Of a stretch of 64,000 nt of DNA, positions 27,812 through 36,029 are shown one piece after another (the stretch's first letter is position 1; every line of letters begins with the position of its first letter). Position numbers and translations under genes: made by a program. Source of the DNA: CAXBBB01 sp963841855 (lineage in GTDB: Bacteria > Bacteroidota > Rhodothermia > Rhodothermales > BA12); contig CAWJEJ010000001.1 in the NCBI GenBank assembly GCA_963841855.1, positions 248,001 to 312,000 of the forward strand. Direction: 5' to 3'. Under the pieces are notes generated by a model. The model worked only from the letters and a program-made list of their open reading frames with translations, did not search any database and was not told the origin of the DNA.

Positions 27812-28972
27812 TTAGGAATCCTGGCGAATGAAGACGAAGCTGCCGCCCTCGTCGCCCGAGTTCTTGATCACGTCGAAGCGGGGCGTCTGGTTGGAGTTGT
27901 TGGTGACGGGAATCTTGATGCTGTCGAAGACTTCCGAGTCGGCCATGAACGGATTGGTGTTGTCGCGCAGGGCCTTGAGGAAGTAGTAGGCGAAGACCGA
28001 GTGCCCGTCGCGGCCGCCGTCCATGACGGGTTCGAGGTTGCCCGACGTGATGGCCCGGCGCGAGGGCGTGCGCAGCGCCTGGGTGTAGAAGCGCTGCGTC
28101 GTCTCGGGCGTCGTGAGGGCCGTGCCGCTGCGGAAGATGTCGCCCGCGAAACAGGCGTCGGCGATGAGCAGGGTGTGCTTGGAGCGGATGCCCCTCACCT
28201 GGTCGACCACGTTGGAGTTGGCGATGTAGCCGGCCGTCGACATGGAGGTGGCGTCGGAGGGCACCCAGTAGCCGCGGTCCAGGCGCTCTTCGAGGTGGCC
28301 GTGACCCGAGTAGTAGATGATGACGTGGTCGTTGGGCCCGGCGCGCTCGCTCATGCGTTCGAGCGCGCCGATGATGTTGGTGCGCGTCGCGTCGCCGTTG
28401 AAAAGCGTGTCCACATCGGTGAAGCCGTAGCTGGACCGGAGCACGTCGACGACGGCGCGGGCGTCGCGGGCGGCGTTACGCAGCGGGCGCCAGCTGCCCT
28501 GGTAGGTGTCGATGCCGACGACCAGGGCGCGGTACGTACCGCTCACGATGTCGGTCATGGGGCGCTCGATCGTCATCTGCTCGATACCCGCGTTTCCGGC
28601 CCTATCGACGGCGCGGACGATCAACTGGGTTTCGCCGACCGGAAGCCGGATCTCGCCCTGGAACGCGTTGCCGCCGAGCAGCATCGCGGGCTGGCCGTTG
28701 AGCGTCACCTCGGCCACACCGCTGGCATCGACGGCTTCGCCCCGGATCGTGATGCGCTCGCCCGAGTGGATGACTTTGAGCCCTCTCACGAGCGGATCGG
28801 TAATCGTGATCTGGGGCGGATCGCTGTCGGCCAGGACCGTGCTGGGCTGCACTCCGGCGGGCACGACGCGGATCACGCCGGGCTGCGATTGGCCGCGGAC
28901 GGTTTCCTGGGCGAGCGTGGGAGCGGCGAGTGCCAGAAGGAGGAGACTGGCGAAGGCGGAGCGGAGCGTCAT
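27812..28972 (-). CDS. Exported caspase-like (C14) protease with N-terminal Ig-like module
   Basis: The 386-aa protein has a signal peptide at 1-21 (LLLLALAAPTLAQ). An Ig-like module spans about 52-128 (PPQITITDPLVRGLKV to VRAVDRAGN). The caspase fold starts at YRALVVGIDTYQG. The catalytic dyad is His224 in IIYYSGHGHLEE and Cys274 in LLIADACFAGDIF. The family cleaves after basic or acidic residues, and metacaspase-like members are often Arg/Lys specific. The signal peptide places it outside the cytoplasm, unlike most bacterial metacaspases with signalling roles. It sits between a papain-like protease and the giant T9SS protein, 38-51 bases from its neighbours, in a run on one strand. Substrates are unknown. 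Confidence 0.92.
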   Translation of the reverse strand: MTLRSAFASLLLLALAAPTLAQETVRGQSQPGVIRVVPAGVQPSTVLADSDPPQITITDPLVRGLKVIHSGERITIRGEAVDASGVAEVTLNGQPAMLLGGNAFQGEIRLPVGETQLIVRAVDRAGNAGIEQMTIERPMTDIVSGTYRALVVGIDTYQGSWRPLRNAARDARAVVDVLRSSYGFTDVDTLFNGDATRTNIIGALERMSERAGPNDHVIIYYSGHGHLEERLDRGYWVPSDATSMSTAGYIANSNVVDQVRGIRSKHTLLIADACFAGDIFRSGTALTTPETTQRFYTQALRTPSRRAITSGNLEPVMDGGRDGHSVFAYYFLKALRDNTNPFMADSEVFDSIKIPVTNNSNQTPRFDVIKNSGDEGGSFVFIRQDS

Positions 28973-29010
28973 GATCGAGTGGAGGTCAGAGGGAGAGCGA
29001 GAGGCGAGAA

Positions 29011-29532
29011 TCAGTTGCCGGTCGGGCGACCGGGGGGTGTGGGAAGCGGCGCCGCTCCTCCTCCACCGGTATCGCCGCCGCCCGGATCTCCGGCCCCGGT
29101 GTCGCCTCCACCGCCCATCGTGAGCGCGACCGTTCCGCCCAGCCCGGCCACGACGGCGCCCCCGACGAGGTAGAGCCAGCTTCGGCTCTTCTTGGCGTAC
29201 ACGTCGGCGATGACCTGGACGACGGCGCGGTCGGATTCGAGTCCGCTGGGAAACTGCTTGAGCGGCAGCCAGACGGCCACGCGTCCCATACCCGGCACGA
29301 CTTCGCCGACGTCGCCCTCGACGTGCTCGATGGGGATCGGAAGGCCGGTGCGGTCGACGCGGTAGGCGAAGCGCACATCGTAGCGCGACTTGGCTGGCCC
29401 GACCAAGTTGTAGTGGATCAGCACGCGCTCGCCCTGCACTTCGTAGCGGACGGCGGTAACCTGGGCCTCTTGGGCCTGGGCGGGCACGGCGGCCATCAGG
29501 AGGCCGAGTAGAAGCAGAACGGTGCGTTTCAT
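29011..29532 (-). CDS. Exported membrane-anchored protein with Gly/Pro-rich tail
   Basis: The 173-aa protein has a signal peptide at 1-20 (MKRTVLLLLGLLMAAVPAQA). A beta-rich domain at about 22-120 (VTAVRYEVQGERVLIHYNLV, VRFAYRVDRTGLPIPIEHVE) is followed by one membrane helix at about 127-148 (SWLYLVGGAVVAGLGGTVAL). The 25-residue tail is rich in Gly, Asp and Pro. No family was recognised. It lies 38 bases downstream of the papain-like gene and 38 bases upstream of the caspase-like gene, so it probably acts with them, for example as an anchor, inhibitor or chaperone. The direction of the helix was not determined. Confidence 0.82.
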   Translation of the reverse strand: MKRTVLLLLGLLMAAVPAQAQEAQVTAVRYEVQGERVLIHYNLVGPAKSRYDVRFAYRVDRTGLPIPIEHVEGDVGEVVPGMGRVAVWLPLKQFPSGLESDRAVVQVIADVYAKKSRSWLYLVGGAVVAGLGGTVALTMGGGGDTGAGDPGGGDTGGGGAAPLPTPPGRPTGN

Positions 29533-29570
29533 AGCAGGTAGGAGTGGGCTGGAGCCGAACCGGAGGGGGT

Positions 29571-31748
29571 CTAGCGCGATGAGTAGTAGGTTTGCATGGT
29601 CACGTTGCCTTCGCCGTCGGCGGCGCGGACGACGAGCGTGCCCTGGCTCTCGCTCAGGTCGACGGTGATCTGGAAGGCGCCCGTGGCCGAGAGTTCGGCG
29701 CGCAGCCCGTTGGCGTAGACGGCGCGCACGCCCGACGGATCGGCGGCGATGCCGCGCAGGACGATCTGTGTCTGGGTCGAGGCAGCCGATCCAGGCGCCG
29801 CCGCTCCCTCTTGGATTCCCGACGTGCTGACGGTGAGCAGCGGGCCGGTCGTGTCGGGCGAAGCCAGCACGTCGTCGAAGGCATACTCGGACGTGTTGCC
29901 CGCGCTGTCGACGGCCGTCACGAAGAGTGAGCGCACGCCTGCGCCGGGCAGCCGGGCAACGAACACGCCGCCCTCTTCAAAACGCGCGGGCGTCCCGTTG
30001 ACGCGGACTTCGGCCACTCCGCCCTCGTCGAGCGCCGTTCCCCTGACGACGAGCGTATCGGAGCGCGAGCGTTTGCGCACTTCGAGTCCGCGCATCCGGG
30101 GAGCGGGCGTCGGGTCGAGCAAGGTGACCTGGGGCGGCACCAGATCGGCGCTGGCGAACGTGGCGCGGTGCTCGATGTGCACGACGACGGGCACGACGTA
30201 TCCGGCGCCGTCGCCGCGTGCGCTGTAGCCTACCTCGCCCTTGTCGGCGTCGTAGTCGATGCGCTGGGGCGGCACCAGGGCATCGCCCAGCGCGGCGGCG
30301 AGCCGCTGCTCGACGCCGCCCTCTCCCGTTTCCATGACGACGCGGACCGAGTCGATGTCCAGTTCGCGCGTCGAGTAGAGCAGGACCAGCGAGGTCGTCC
30401 CGGGCCGGTCGTCGAAGCCCATCTGGTAGCCCTCGCCCGGCAGGCTGACGCGTGATCCCGGATCGGGCACGTAGGCGCTCGTCACTCCGGCTCCTTCATA
30501 GGGAAAGAGAAGCGTCGTCTCGCGCGAGAGGTCGGTTCCGATGGCGTAGACGTAGGCGGCCTCGTCGTTGGTGAGCATGACCGAGAACGCGTCGTCCGAG
30601 CCGTAGGCGTTTTGCGAGACGAACGACTGGACGGCGCCTCCGCCCTGGGCGGGCTCGAACGGCGCCAGAAGCATCGGCATCTGATACTCGTCGATCAGTT
30701 CGACGCGGCCACCCAGCGAGGGCGCGCTGGGGACGGGCAGTACCTCGAAGGCGTATTTGACGAAGTCATTGAAGGCGCTGTACGGCACCCAGACGAAGCC
30801 ATCGTCGGCCCACCAGGTGCCCCACGAGTTCATGATCTCGAACGCGCCGCCGTAGCGGTCGTCGTCGTAGCCCACGACGGTCATGGCGTGGCCGCCTCCC
30901 TTGCCTCGCTCGGATTCGAGCGGCTGCCACACCTCGCCCTTCAACTGGCCGAACGAGGGCGGCACGCGCATGCCGATGACGACGGGACGGCGGGCCGCCA
31001 GCGCATCCCTTACAGGTCCGACGCGCTCGGTCTCGGCGACCGAGAACAGGCGCCGGTAGTCGAGGATCACGTTGGGCTCGGCCGACGCCACCATCTGCTC
31101 GTCGACCTGGAGATCGCAGTCGAACGGCGCCTGGCTGATGCTCACGACGCCCTGGCTCTTGAGCAGACTCAGCGCCTCGTCAATGGCCGTTCCATGGCTG
31201 CACCCGGGACGCGAGCGGATCTGGTTGTAGACGAACGAGGGCGAGAAGGCGCGCGCGGTGATGCTGTCGCGGTCGGTCCATCCGCGCGAGATGGCGGCCG
31301 AGATGGTGCGGGCGCCGTATGCCGTCGCCCAGGCGACGCAGGTGCCCGTCGTGCCCTGCGAGCCCGGTTTGGGCGCATAGGAACGTAGCGAGACAACCGT
31401 GGGCATCTCGTCGCCTCCGCCGCGCATCAGCGAGGGCGCGACGGGCACCTGCTCGTACGACTCGTCGTCGAACACCAGGCCCAGACGCGGCGCCCGGCGC
31501 ACGACGCGGCCCGACGCCGACGTGCTGTCTGCGGACGCGGACGGGGCGCTACGAGCCGCCGCACCCGTCCTGGCCTGCGCCTGCGCCGCCTGCTCGCTCA
31601 GCGCCGAGCCGACCAGCAGTAGAGCCACCACCAGCGCCCACCGCAGCAGAGCGCGATCGGCCTGCCCTCTGCCTCGTTTCGACGGCGCGCAAAACTGCAC
31701 ACGCGCATGCTGAGGTAGGGACAAATCAGGCATCACGTGGACAATCAT
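29571..31748 (-). CDS. Exported papain-like (C1A) protease with DUF4384 and two Ig-like modules
   Basis: The 725-aa product (ATG 31748; ATG 31733 also possible) has a hydrophobic export segment at about 33-57. The papain triad is complete: oxyanion Gln131 and Cys137 in GSQGTTGTCVAWATAYG, spaced six apart as in papain, His287 in GGHAMTVVGYDD and Asn307 in IMNSWGTWWADDGF. A DUF4384-like beta domain lies at about 370-470 (AFSVMLTNDEAAYVYAIGTD, LLFPYEGAG). Two Ig-like modules follow, the first from PPQVTLLDP to VTAVDSAGN and the second ending VVRAADGEGN. It is the first gene of the protease/propeller run and has a matching promoter upstream. It is probably an extracytoplasmic endopeptidase; its substrate is unknown. 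Confidence 0.92.
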   Translation of the reverse strand: MIVHVMPDLSLPQHARVQFCAPSKRGRGQADRALLRWALVVALLLVGSALSEQAAQAQARTGAAARSAPSASADSTSASGRVVRRAPRLGLVFDDESYEQVPVAPSLMRGGGDEMPTVVSLRSYAPKPGSQGTTGTCVAWATAYGARTISAAISRGWTDRDSITARAFSPSFVYNQIRSRPGCSHGTAIDEALSLLKSQGVVSISQAPFDCDLQVDEQMVASAEPNVILDYRRLFSVAETERVGPVRDALAARRPVVIGMRVPPSFGQLKGEVWQPLESERGKGGGHAMTVVGYDDDRYGGAFEIMNSWGTWWADDGFVWVPYSAFNDFVKYAFEVLPVPSAPSLGGRVELIDEYQMPMLLAPFEPAQGGGAVQSFVSQNAYGSDDAFSVMLTNDEAAYVYAIGTDLSRETTLLFPYEGAGVTSAYVPDPGSRVSLPGEGYQMGFDDRPGTTSLVLLYSTRELDIDSVRVVMETGEGGVEQRLAAALGDALVPPQRIDYDADKGEVGYSARGDGAGYVVPVVVHIEHRATFASADLVPPQVTLLDPTPAPRMRGLEVRKRSRSDTLVVRGTALDEGGVAEVRVNGTPARFEEGGVFVARLPGAGVRSLFVTAVDSAGNTSEYAFDDVLASPDTTGPLLTVSTSGIQEGAAAPGSAASTQTQIVLRGIAADPSGVRAVYANGLRAELSATGAFQITVDLSESQGTLVVRAADGEGNVTMQTYYSSR

Positions 31749-31769
31749 CTTTACATTTCTGTGCGCTGT

Positions 31770-31799
31770 TAAAGATACTTTTTATATTTTCTACTTCAA
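31770..31799 (-). promoter_or_regulatory. Bacteroidota-type promoter for the protease locus
   Basis: On the minus strand TTG (31799-31797) is followed, after exactly 19 bases, by TATCTTTA (31777-31770). This fits the Bacteroidota -33/-7 consensus TTTG-N19-TAnnTTTG at the main positions. The region is AT-rich against a GC-rich background. Transcription would start near 31763, about 15 bases ahead of the papain-like gene start. Confidence 0.65.
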
Positions 31800-31966
31800 C
31801 TACGCGATTGCGTAGGTCCACTGTATGTTACTCGTACCCATGGCCTGCGAACCGCTCGCGGCGTGCGCGCGTTTTCGTTTTCACATCAGCGATTGTACGT
31901 GCGCAAGACAATCGGAGTCGGTCTGGCGGCGGACAACATCGCCCGGCGTAGAGCGTTGAGAAGGCC

Positions 31967-33829
31967 ATGACTCGTCTGCTCCTGCTCGCCCTCACGTTCC
32001 TGGTCGCCGCGCCGGTGTGTGCGCAGAATCACCGCGTCCGATCGGGCGAAAACGACGCGCCCGCCGAGCCCGAGAGCGCCGCTCGCCTTCGCCTGGCCGA
32101 CAGCTACCTGCGCGTCGGTCAGTACGAGCGGGCCATCGCTCTGCTCGAAGAGTTGCGGCAGGACGATCCGGCCTCGCGCCCGCTGTTCGACCGCCTGCGG
32201 CAAGCCTACGAATCGGTCAAGCGCTACGACGACGCGCTGGCTCTGATCGACCGCTACCTCACCGTCCTACCCGACGACGAACTGCGCGCCCGCCGGGCCG
32301 CCGTCCTCTACGCCGCCGGGCGCGAAGCCGACGCGTTCGCCGCCTGGGACGCGCTGGCAGACGCCGCCGATGAGGAGCGCAGCCTGGGCCTGTTCGGCGT
32401 TCTCTACCGCATGCAGTTCGAGCAGCGCCTGTTCGGTCGCGCCATCGGGGTTCTCGAACGCGCTCAGCAGTCGGTCTCGCGCGACGCGTTCGTCCACGAC
32501 TTGGCTTATCTCTATAGCCTGAACGGGCAGCACGCCCAAGCGGCCCAGACGTACGTGCGCATGCTCGAAGCCGAGCCGCGCCAGCAGCAGTTCGTGCGCC
32601 AGCGGCTGCAGCGCTTCACCGAGCAGCCCGAAGCCGTCGACGCCGCCGTGGCCGTTTTCGAGCAGGCCGTGCGCGAAAAGCCGCTCGAACGCCCGGTCCG
32701 CGAGCTCTTGGGCTGGCTCTACGCCGAGCAGGGCGCCTACGCCAAAGCGCTCGACGCCACGCGCGCCATCGACCGGCTGGAGGGCGAGCAAGGGCAGGCG
32801 CTCTATCAGTTCGCCGAGCGCGCCCAGTCGGCCGGAGCGTTCGACCAGGCGACGGCCGCCTACGCAGAGATTCTGGCCCGCTATCCCAACAGTCCGGCCG
32901 CACCCGAAGCCCTGGCCGGGCGCGGCATTCTGCTCCAACTCTGGGCCAGCGCCGACAGCGTCTCGGTCGATTCGGCCAGCGCTCGATACCGCCGCGCGCT
33001 CACGGCCTACGACCAGTTTCTGACGCGCCACCCGACGCACCCGGCCACGCCCAACGTGCTGCTCCAATCGGCCCGCCTGCGCCTGGATCACCTGGACGAC
33101 GCTCAGGGAGCCGACTCGCTGCTCGGGCTGCTGACGGCGCGCTACGCGTCGAGTCCTGCCGCCGACGACGCCGCGTTCGAGCGCGGACGCATTGCTATCC
33201 TCGACGGACGGCTGGACGACGCCTCGCTGGGCTTCGCTGGCTTGGAAGACCGCCTGCGCGTGGGCGATCTGGCCGAACGTGCCCGGCTGGAGCGCGCCCA
33301 GATCCACTTCTATAGGGGCGAGTTCGAGAGCGCGCTGACGCTCGCCGAGATCCTGACCGACAACACGAGCAACGACACCGCCAACGACGCCATCGCGCTA
33401 ACGCTCTTGCTGACCGAGAACGAAGGTCCCGACAGCCTCAACACGCCGCTCCGCCGCTTCTCCCGAGCCAGCCTGCTCGCCCGGCAGGGACAGCGTCTGG
33501 CTTCGCTCGACGTCCTGGACGCGATCTCCACCGAGTTTCCGACTCACGCCCTCGTCGACGAAATGGCGATGCTGCGATCAGACGCCTTGCGCGGCTTAGA
33601 CCGTATGGACGAAGCCGCCGCCGTTCTCGCCGCACTCGTCGACACGTCGCCCGAATCGTACCTGGCCGACCGCGCCCTGCTCGACCTCGCCGACCTCCAA
33701 CTGGCTCAAGGGCAACGCGACGCCGCGCTGCTCACTCTGGCCCGAGTGCTGTCCGACTATCCCGGCTCGCTCCTCGTCCCCGACGTGCGCCAGCGCATCC
33801 GCCGCATTCGGGGCGACGCGCCTTCGTGA
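31967..33829 (+). CDS. Exported tetratricopeptide-repeat protein
   Basis: The 620-aa protein has a signal peptide at 1-20 (MTRLLLLALTFLVAAPVCAQ) and is then almost wholly TPR-like helical pairs, e.g. LRLADSYLRVGQYERAIALL, LRQAYESVKRYDDALALIDR, ARGILLQ-type and LLDLADLQLAQGQRDAALLT. No catalytic motif is visible. Exported TPR proteins act as scaffolds for envelope complexes or outer-membrane machines. It is divergent from the papain-like protease, with 218 bp between starts, and followed 68 bases later by the GATase-like gene. A link to the protease locus is possible but inferred from position alone. Confidence 0.88.
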   Translation: MTRLLLLALTFLVAAPVCAQNHRVRSGENDAPAEPESAARLRLADSYLRVGQYERAIALLEELRQDDPASRPLFDRLRQAYESVKRYDDALALIDRYLTVLPDDELRARRAAVLYAAGREADAFAAWDALADAADEERSLGLFGVLYRMQFEQRLFGRAIGVLERAQQSVSRDAFVHDLAYLYSLNGQHAQAAQTYVRMLEAEPRQQQFVRQRLQRFTEQPEAVDAAVAVFEQAVREKPLERPVRELLGWLYAEQGAYAKALDATRAIDRLEGEQGQALYQFAERAQSAGAFDQATAAYAEILARYPNSPAAPEALAGRGILLQLWASADSVSVDSASARYRRALTAYDQFLTRHPTHPATPNVLLQSARLRLDHLDDAQGADSLLGLLTARYASSPAADDAAFERGRIAILDGRLDDASLGFAGLEDRLRVGDLAERARLERAQIHFYRGEFESALTLAEILTDNTSNDTANDAIALTLLLTENEGPDSLNTPLRRFSRASLLARQGQRLASLDVLDAISTEFPTHALVDEMAMLRSDALRGLDRMDEAAAVLAALVDTSPESYLADRALLDLADLQLAQGQRDAALLTLARVLSDYPGSLLVPDVRQRIRRIRGDAPS

Positions 33830-33897
33830 GCTGCTGCTCTACTCTACCCCAACAGATCTCCGAGACCTGTCAGGTTTCCACTTCCGACTCCGCTGCC

Positions 33898-35151
33898 ATG
33901 CGTGTTCTGCTCTTTCTCTTCCTGCTCCTCGCCGCGCTGCCTGCCCGAGCGCAGGATTTCCTGATTCCGATGGATGAGAGCCAGACGAACCACTTGAAAG
34001 CCTATGGCGTCGCGTTTTGGGCATTGCAGCAGGGCGCTCAGGTCGAATGGCTGCTCAACTATCGAGGCGGATCGTTCCTGATGCCCGCGTCGGCGTCGGG
34101 CGAGGCCGAGCTTCGGATCAGGGGCGTGTCGTTCGAGCGGTCCTCGGGTGTGCAGAGCGCGCAGATACTGTCCCAGGTCGAGGGCGATGCGGCCAACACG
34201 GCAGCCGTCCGGCTGGAAAAGGTGCCCAAGATCGCGGTCTATGCGCCCGACCAGACGCTGCCGTGGGACGATGCCGTCCTTCTCGCGCTCAACTACGCCG
34301 AGGTGCCGTTCGAGCAGATCTACGACGAGGACATCATGAGCGGTAGGCTGGCCGAGTTCGACTGGGTCCATCTGCACCACGAGGACTTTACGGGCCAGTA
34401 CGGCAAGTTCTATCAGTACCGCAACGCCGGATGGTTCATCGAGCAGCAGCGCCAAGCCGAAGATCAGGCTCGCGCGTACGGGTACCGCAAGGTGAGCCAG
34501 TTCAAACTCGAAGTCGCCCAGACGATTCGCGAGTACGTGCGCGGCGGCGGCTTTCTGTTCGCGATGTGCAGCGGGACCGATACGTTCGACCTGGCCCTCG
34601 CCGCCCACCAGACCGACATCGTCCCGGCTGACTACGACGGCGATCCGATCGACCCCGGCGCCATCGATCGCCTGGATTGGGGACAAACCGTCGCGTTTCA
34701 AAACTTCACTCCGTCGTTCGCCGCGACCGAGTACGAGCACTCGGACATCGACGTGGGCCCGCCGCCGCCGCCGCTGCGCGATCCGGCCATCGACTTCTTT
34801 ACGCTCTTCGACTTCTCAGCCAAGTGGGACCCCGTTCCGACGATGCTGACCCAAAACCACGTCGCCTCGGTCAAGGGCTTCGTCGGCCAGACGACGGCGT
34901 TTCGCAAGTCGCTGATCAAGCCCGGCATCGTGGTCATGGGCGAGAGTCCGCAGCAGGAGATCAAGTACCTGCACGGCACGCTGGGCCAGGGCACGTTCGC
35001 TTTCTACGCGGGCCACGATCCCGAAGACTACCAGCACTTCGTCGGCGACCCGCCCACCGACCTCGACCTGCACAAGAACTCGCCCGGCTACCGGCTCATC
35101 CTGAACAACGTGCTCTTCCCCGCCGCCAAGAAGCAGCCGCGTAAGACGTGA
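33898..35151 (+). CDS. Exported glutamine-amidotransferase-fold-like protein (often labelled asparagine synthetase B)
   Basis: ATG at 33898 gives 417 aa with signal peptide MRVLLFLFLLLAALPARAQ. A nucleophile-elbow-like stretch, YVRGGGFLFAMCSGTDTFDL with Cys224, resembles class I glutamine amidotransferase folds. Further blocks are HLHHEDFTGQYGKFY and FAFYAGHDPEDYQHFVGDPP. I recall related Bacteroidota proteins annotated as asparagine synthetase B, but no synthetase or N-terminal nucleophile domain is visible, so that name is probably wrong. A periplasmic or surface role is implied by the signal peptide. It follows the exported TPR gene by 68 bases and is probably cotranscribed with it. Confidence 0.72.
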   Translation: MRVLLFLFLLLAALPARAQDFLIPMDESQTNHLKAYGVAFWALQQGAQVEWLLNYRGGSFLMPASASGEAELRIRGVSFERSSGVQSAQILSQVEGDAANTAAVRLEKVPKIAVYAPDQTLPWDDAVLLALNYAEVPFEQIYDEDIMSGRLAEFDWVHLHHEDFTGQYGKFYQYRNAGWFIEQQRQAEDQARAYGYRKVSQFKLEVAQTIREYVRGGGFLFAMCSGTDTFDLALAAHQTDIVPADYDGDPIDPGAIDRLDWGQTVAFQNFTPSFAATEYEHSDIDVGPPPPPLRDPAIDFFTLFDFSAKWDPVPTMLTQNHVASVKGFVGQTTAFRKSLIKPGIVVMGESPQQEIKYLHGTLGQGTFAFYAGHDPEDYQHFVGDPPTDLDLHKNSPGYRLILNNVLFPAAKKQPRKT

Positions 35152-35185
35152 GCGCGCCGACGAGACAATCCACACGAAAAGGGCA

Positions 35186-35216
35186 TTTGCCTTGAGAGAC
35201 CACAACAGTATGTTAG
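35186..35216 (+). promoter_or_regulatory. Bacteroidota-type promoter for the outer-membrane barrel gene
   Basis: TTTG at 35186-35189 is followed after 19 bases by TATGTTAG at 35209-35216. This matches TTTG-N19-TAnnTT of the Bacteroidota primary sigma factor consensus. The predicted start of transcription, near 35223, leaves a leader of about 17 bases before ATG 35240. Confidence 0.6.
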
Positions 35217-35239
35217 CGGATCATTTTCTATCTCGGATC

Positions 35240-35914
35240 ATGCGCAGCGCACTTTTGCTCCTTCTCTTCGCCACACCGGCAGTTCTCGCCCAGCCCACAG
35301 TCGACTTCGGTGCTCGCGTTGGAGGCAGTCTTTCGGCGCTGACTGTCGATTACCCTGAGTTCGATGGCCAGATCGACACCGACCGGCGGGCGGGATACGA
35401 GGCGGCTCTGCTCGCGGATGTCGTCTTCGGCAATACGTTCGGCGTGACGAGCGAAGTTGGGTACGCGCACCGGCGATACGCACGATCAGCTGAAGAAACA
35501 GTCCGAGCGAACGACGATGTAGGGTTCATTAGCCTCGGCACTGGGAAAGTCGTTACCTCGTTCGACGTCGCTTCGTTTGGCGTGTTGGGCAAGATCACAC
35601 CGCTCGGCCGCGCCAAGTGGACGCCGTTCGTGACAGCAGGCCCACGCCTCGACGTACTGCTCGGCAGCACGCCTGGGTCGTCAGAGGCTGGCACTCCCAC
35701 TTCGACCCTCATGATTGAAGATCCCTTCCCCGGCATCTTTCGCGACGTGAGCCTGAGCGGAGTCGCCGGAGTCGGCGTCGACGTTCGGCAGATGCGGTGG
35801 CCGGTGCTCCGCATCGAGGCGCGCTACGGGCGGACTCTGACCGGCTTCTTCGACGCGGAGAATGTCGAAGGCGCCTTGGGCAGTTTCGATTTGTCGGTCG
35901 GCGTGACGTTCTAG
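35240..35914 (+). CDS. Small outer-membrane beta-barrel protein
   Basis: ATG at 35240 gives 224 aa with signal peptide MRSALLLLLFATPAVLAQ. Upstream in-frame codons add a stretch that is not signal-like and would contain the promoter. Alternating strands (VDFGARVGGSLSALTV, FGVTSEVGYAHRRYA, WTPFVTAGPRLDVLLG) and a C-terminal LGSFDLSVGVTF ending in Phe are typical of 8- to 10-strand barrels recognised by BamA. It is a porin-like or structural outer-membrane protein with no defined substrate. It has its own promoter and a stem-loop after the stop. Confidence 0.85.
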   Translation: MRSALLLLLFATPAVLAQPTVDFGARVGGSLSALTVDYPEFDGQIDTDRRAGYEAALLADVVFGNTFGVTSEVGYAHRRYARSAEETVRANDDVGFISLGTGKVVTSFDVASFGVLGKITPLGRAKWTPFVTAGPRLDVLLGSTPGSSEAGTPTSTLMIEDPFPGIFRDVSLSGVAGVGVDVRQMRWPVLRIEARYGRTLTGFFDAENVEGALGSFDLSVGVTF

Positions 35915-35950
35915 ACGGGCGGGTTGCGAATCGTAGATTGAGACGCGGCC

Positions 35951-36000
35951 TGCGTCCGGTTTTCGCGGACCGGGACGCACCGGGCGGCGTTTCCCTCTTT
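35951..36000 (+). terminator. Possible terminator after the barrel gene
   Basis: TGCGTCCGGT (35951-35960) pairs with ACCGGGACGCA (35969-35979), with one bulged G and an 8-nt loop. A pyrimidine tract, TTTCCCTCTTT, ends at 36000. It lies 36 bases after the barrel stop and overlaps the leader of lpd, so it could also act as a 5' structure for lpd. Confidence 0.4.
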
Positions 36001-36029
36001 CTATCCGAACCAACCTCTCCCTCACCCTC

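Noticed and set aside
28321..29120. Possible CRISPR or defence link for the caspase-like protease
   Set aside because: No repeat-spacer array, Cas gene or gasdermin-like gene was found, and the signal peptide places the protease outside the cytoplasm.
33898..35151. Annotation as a true asparagine synthetase
   Set aside because: The protein has a signal peptide and lacks both the N-terminal Cys glutaminase and the ATP-pyrophosphatase domain.
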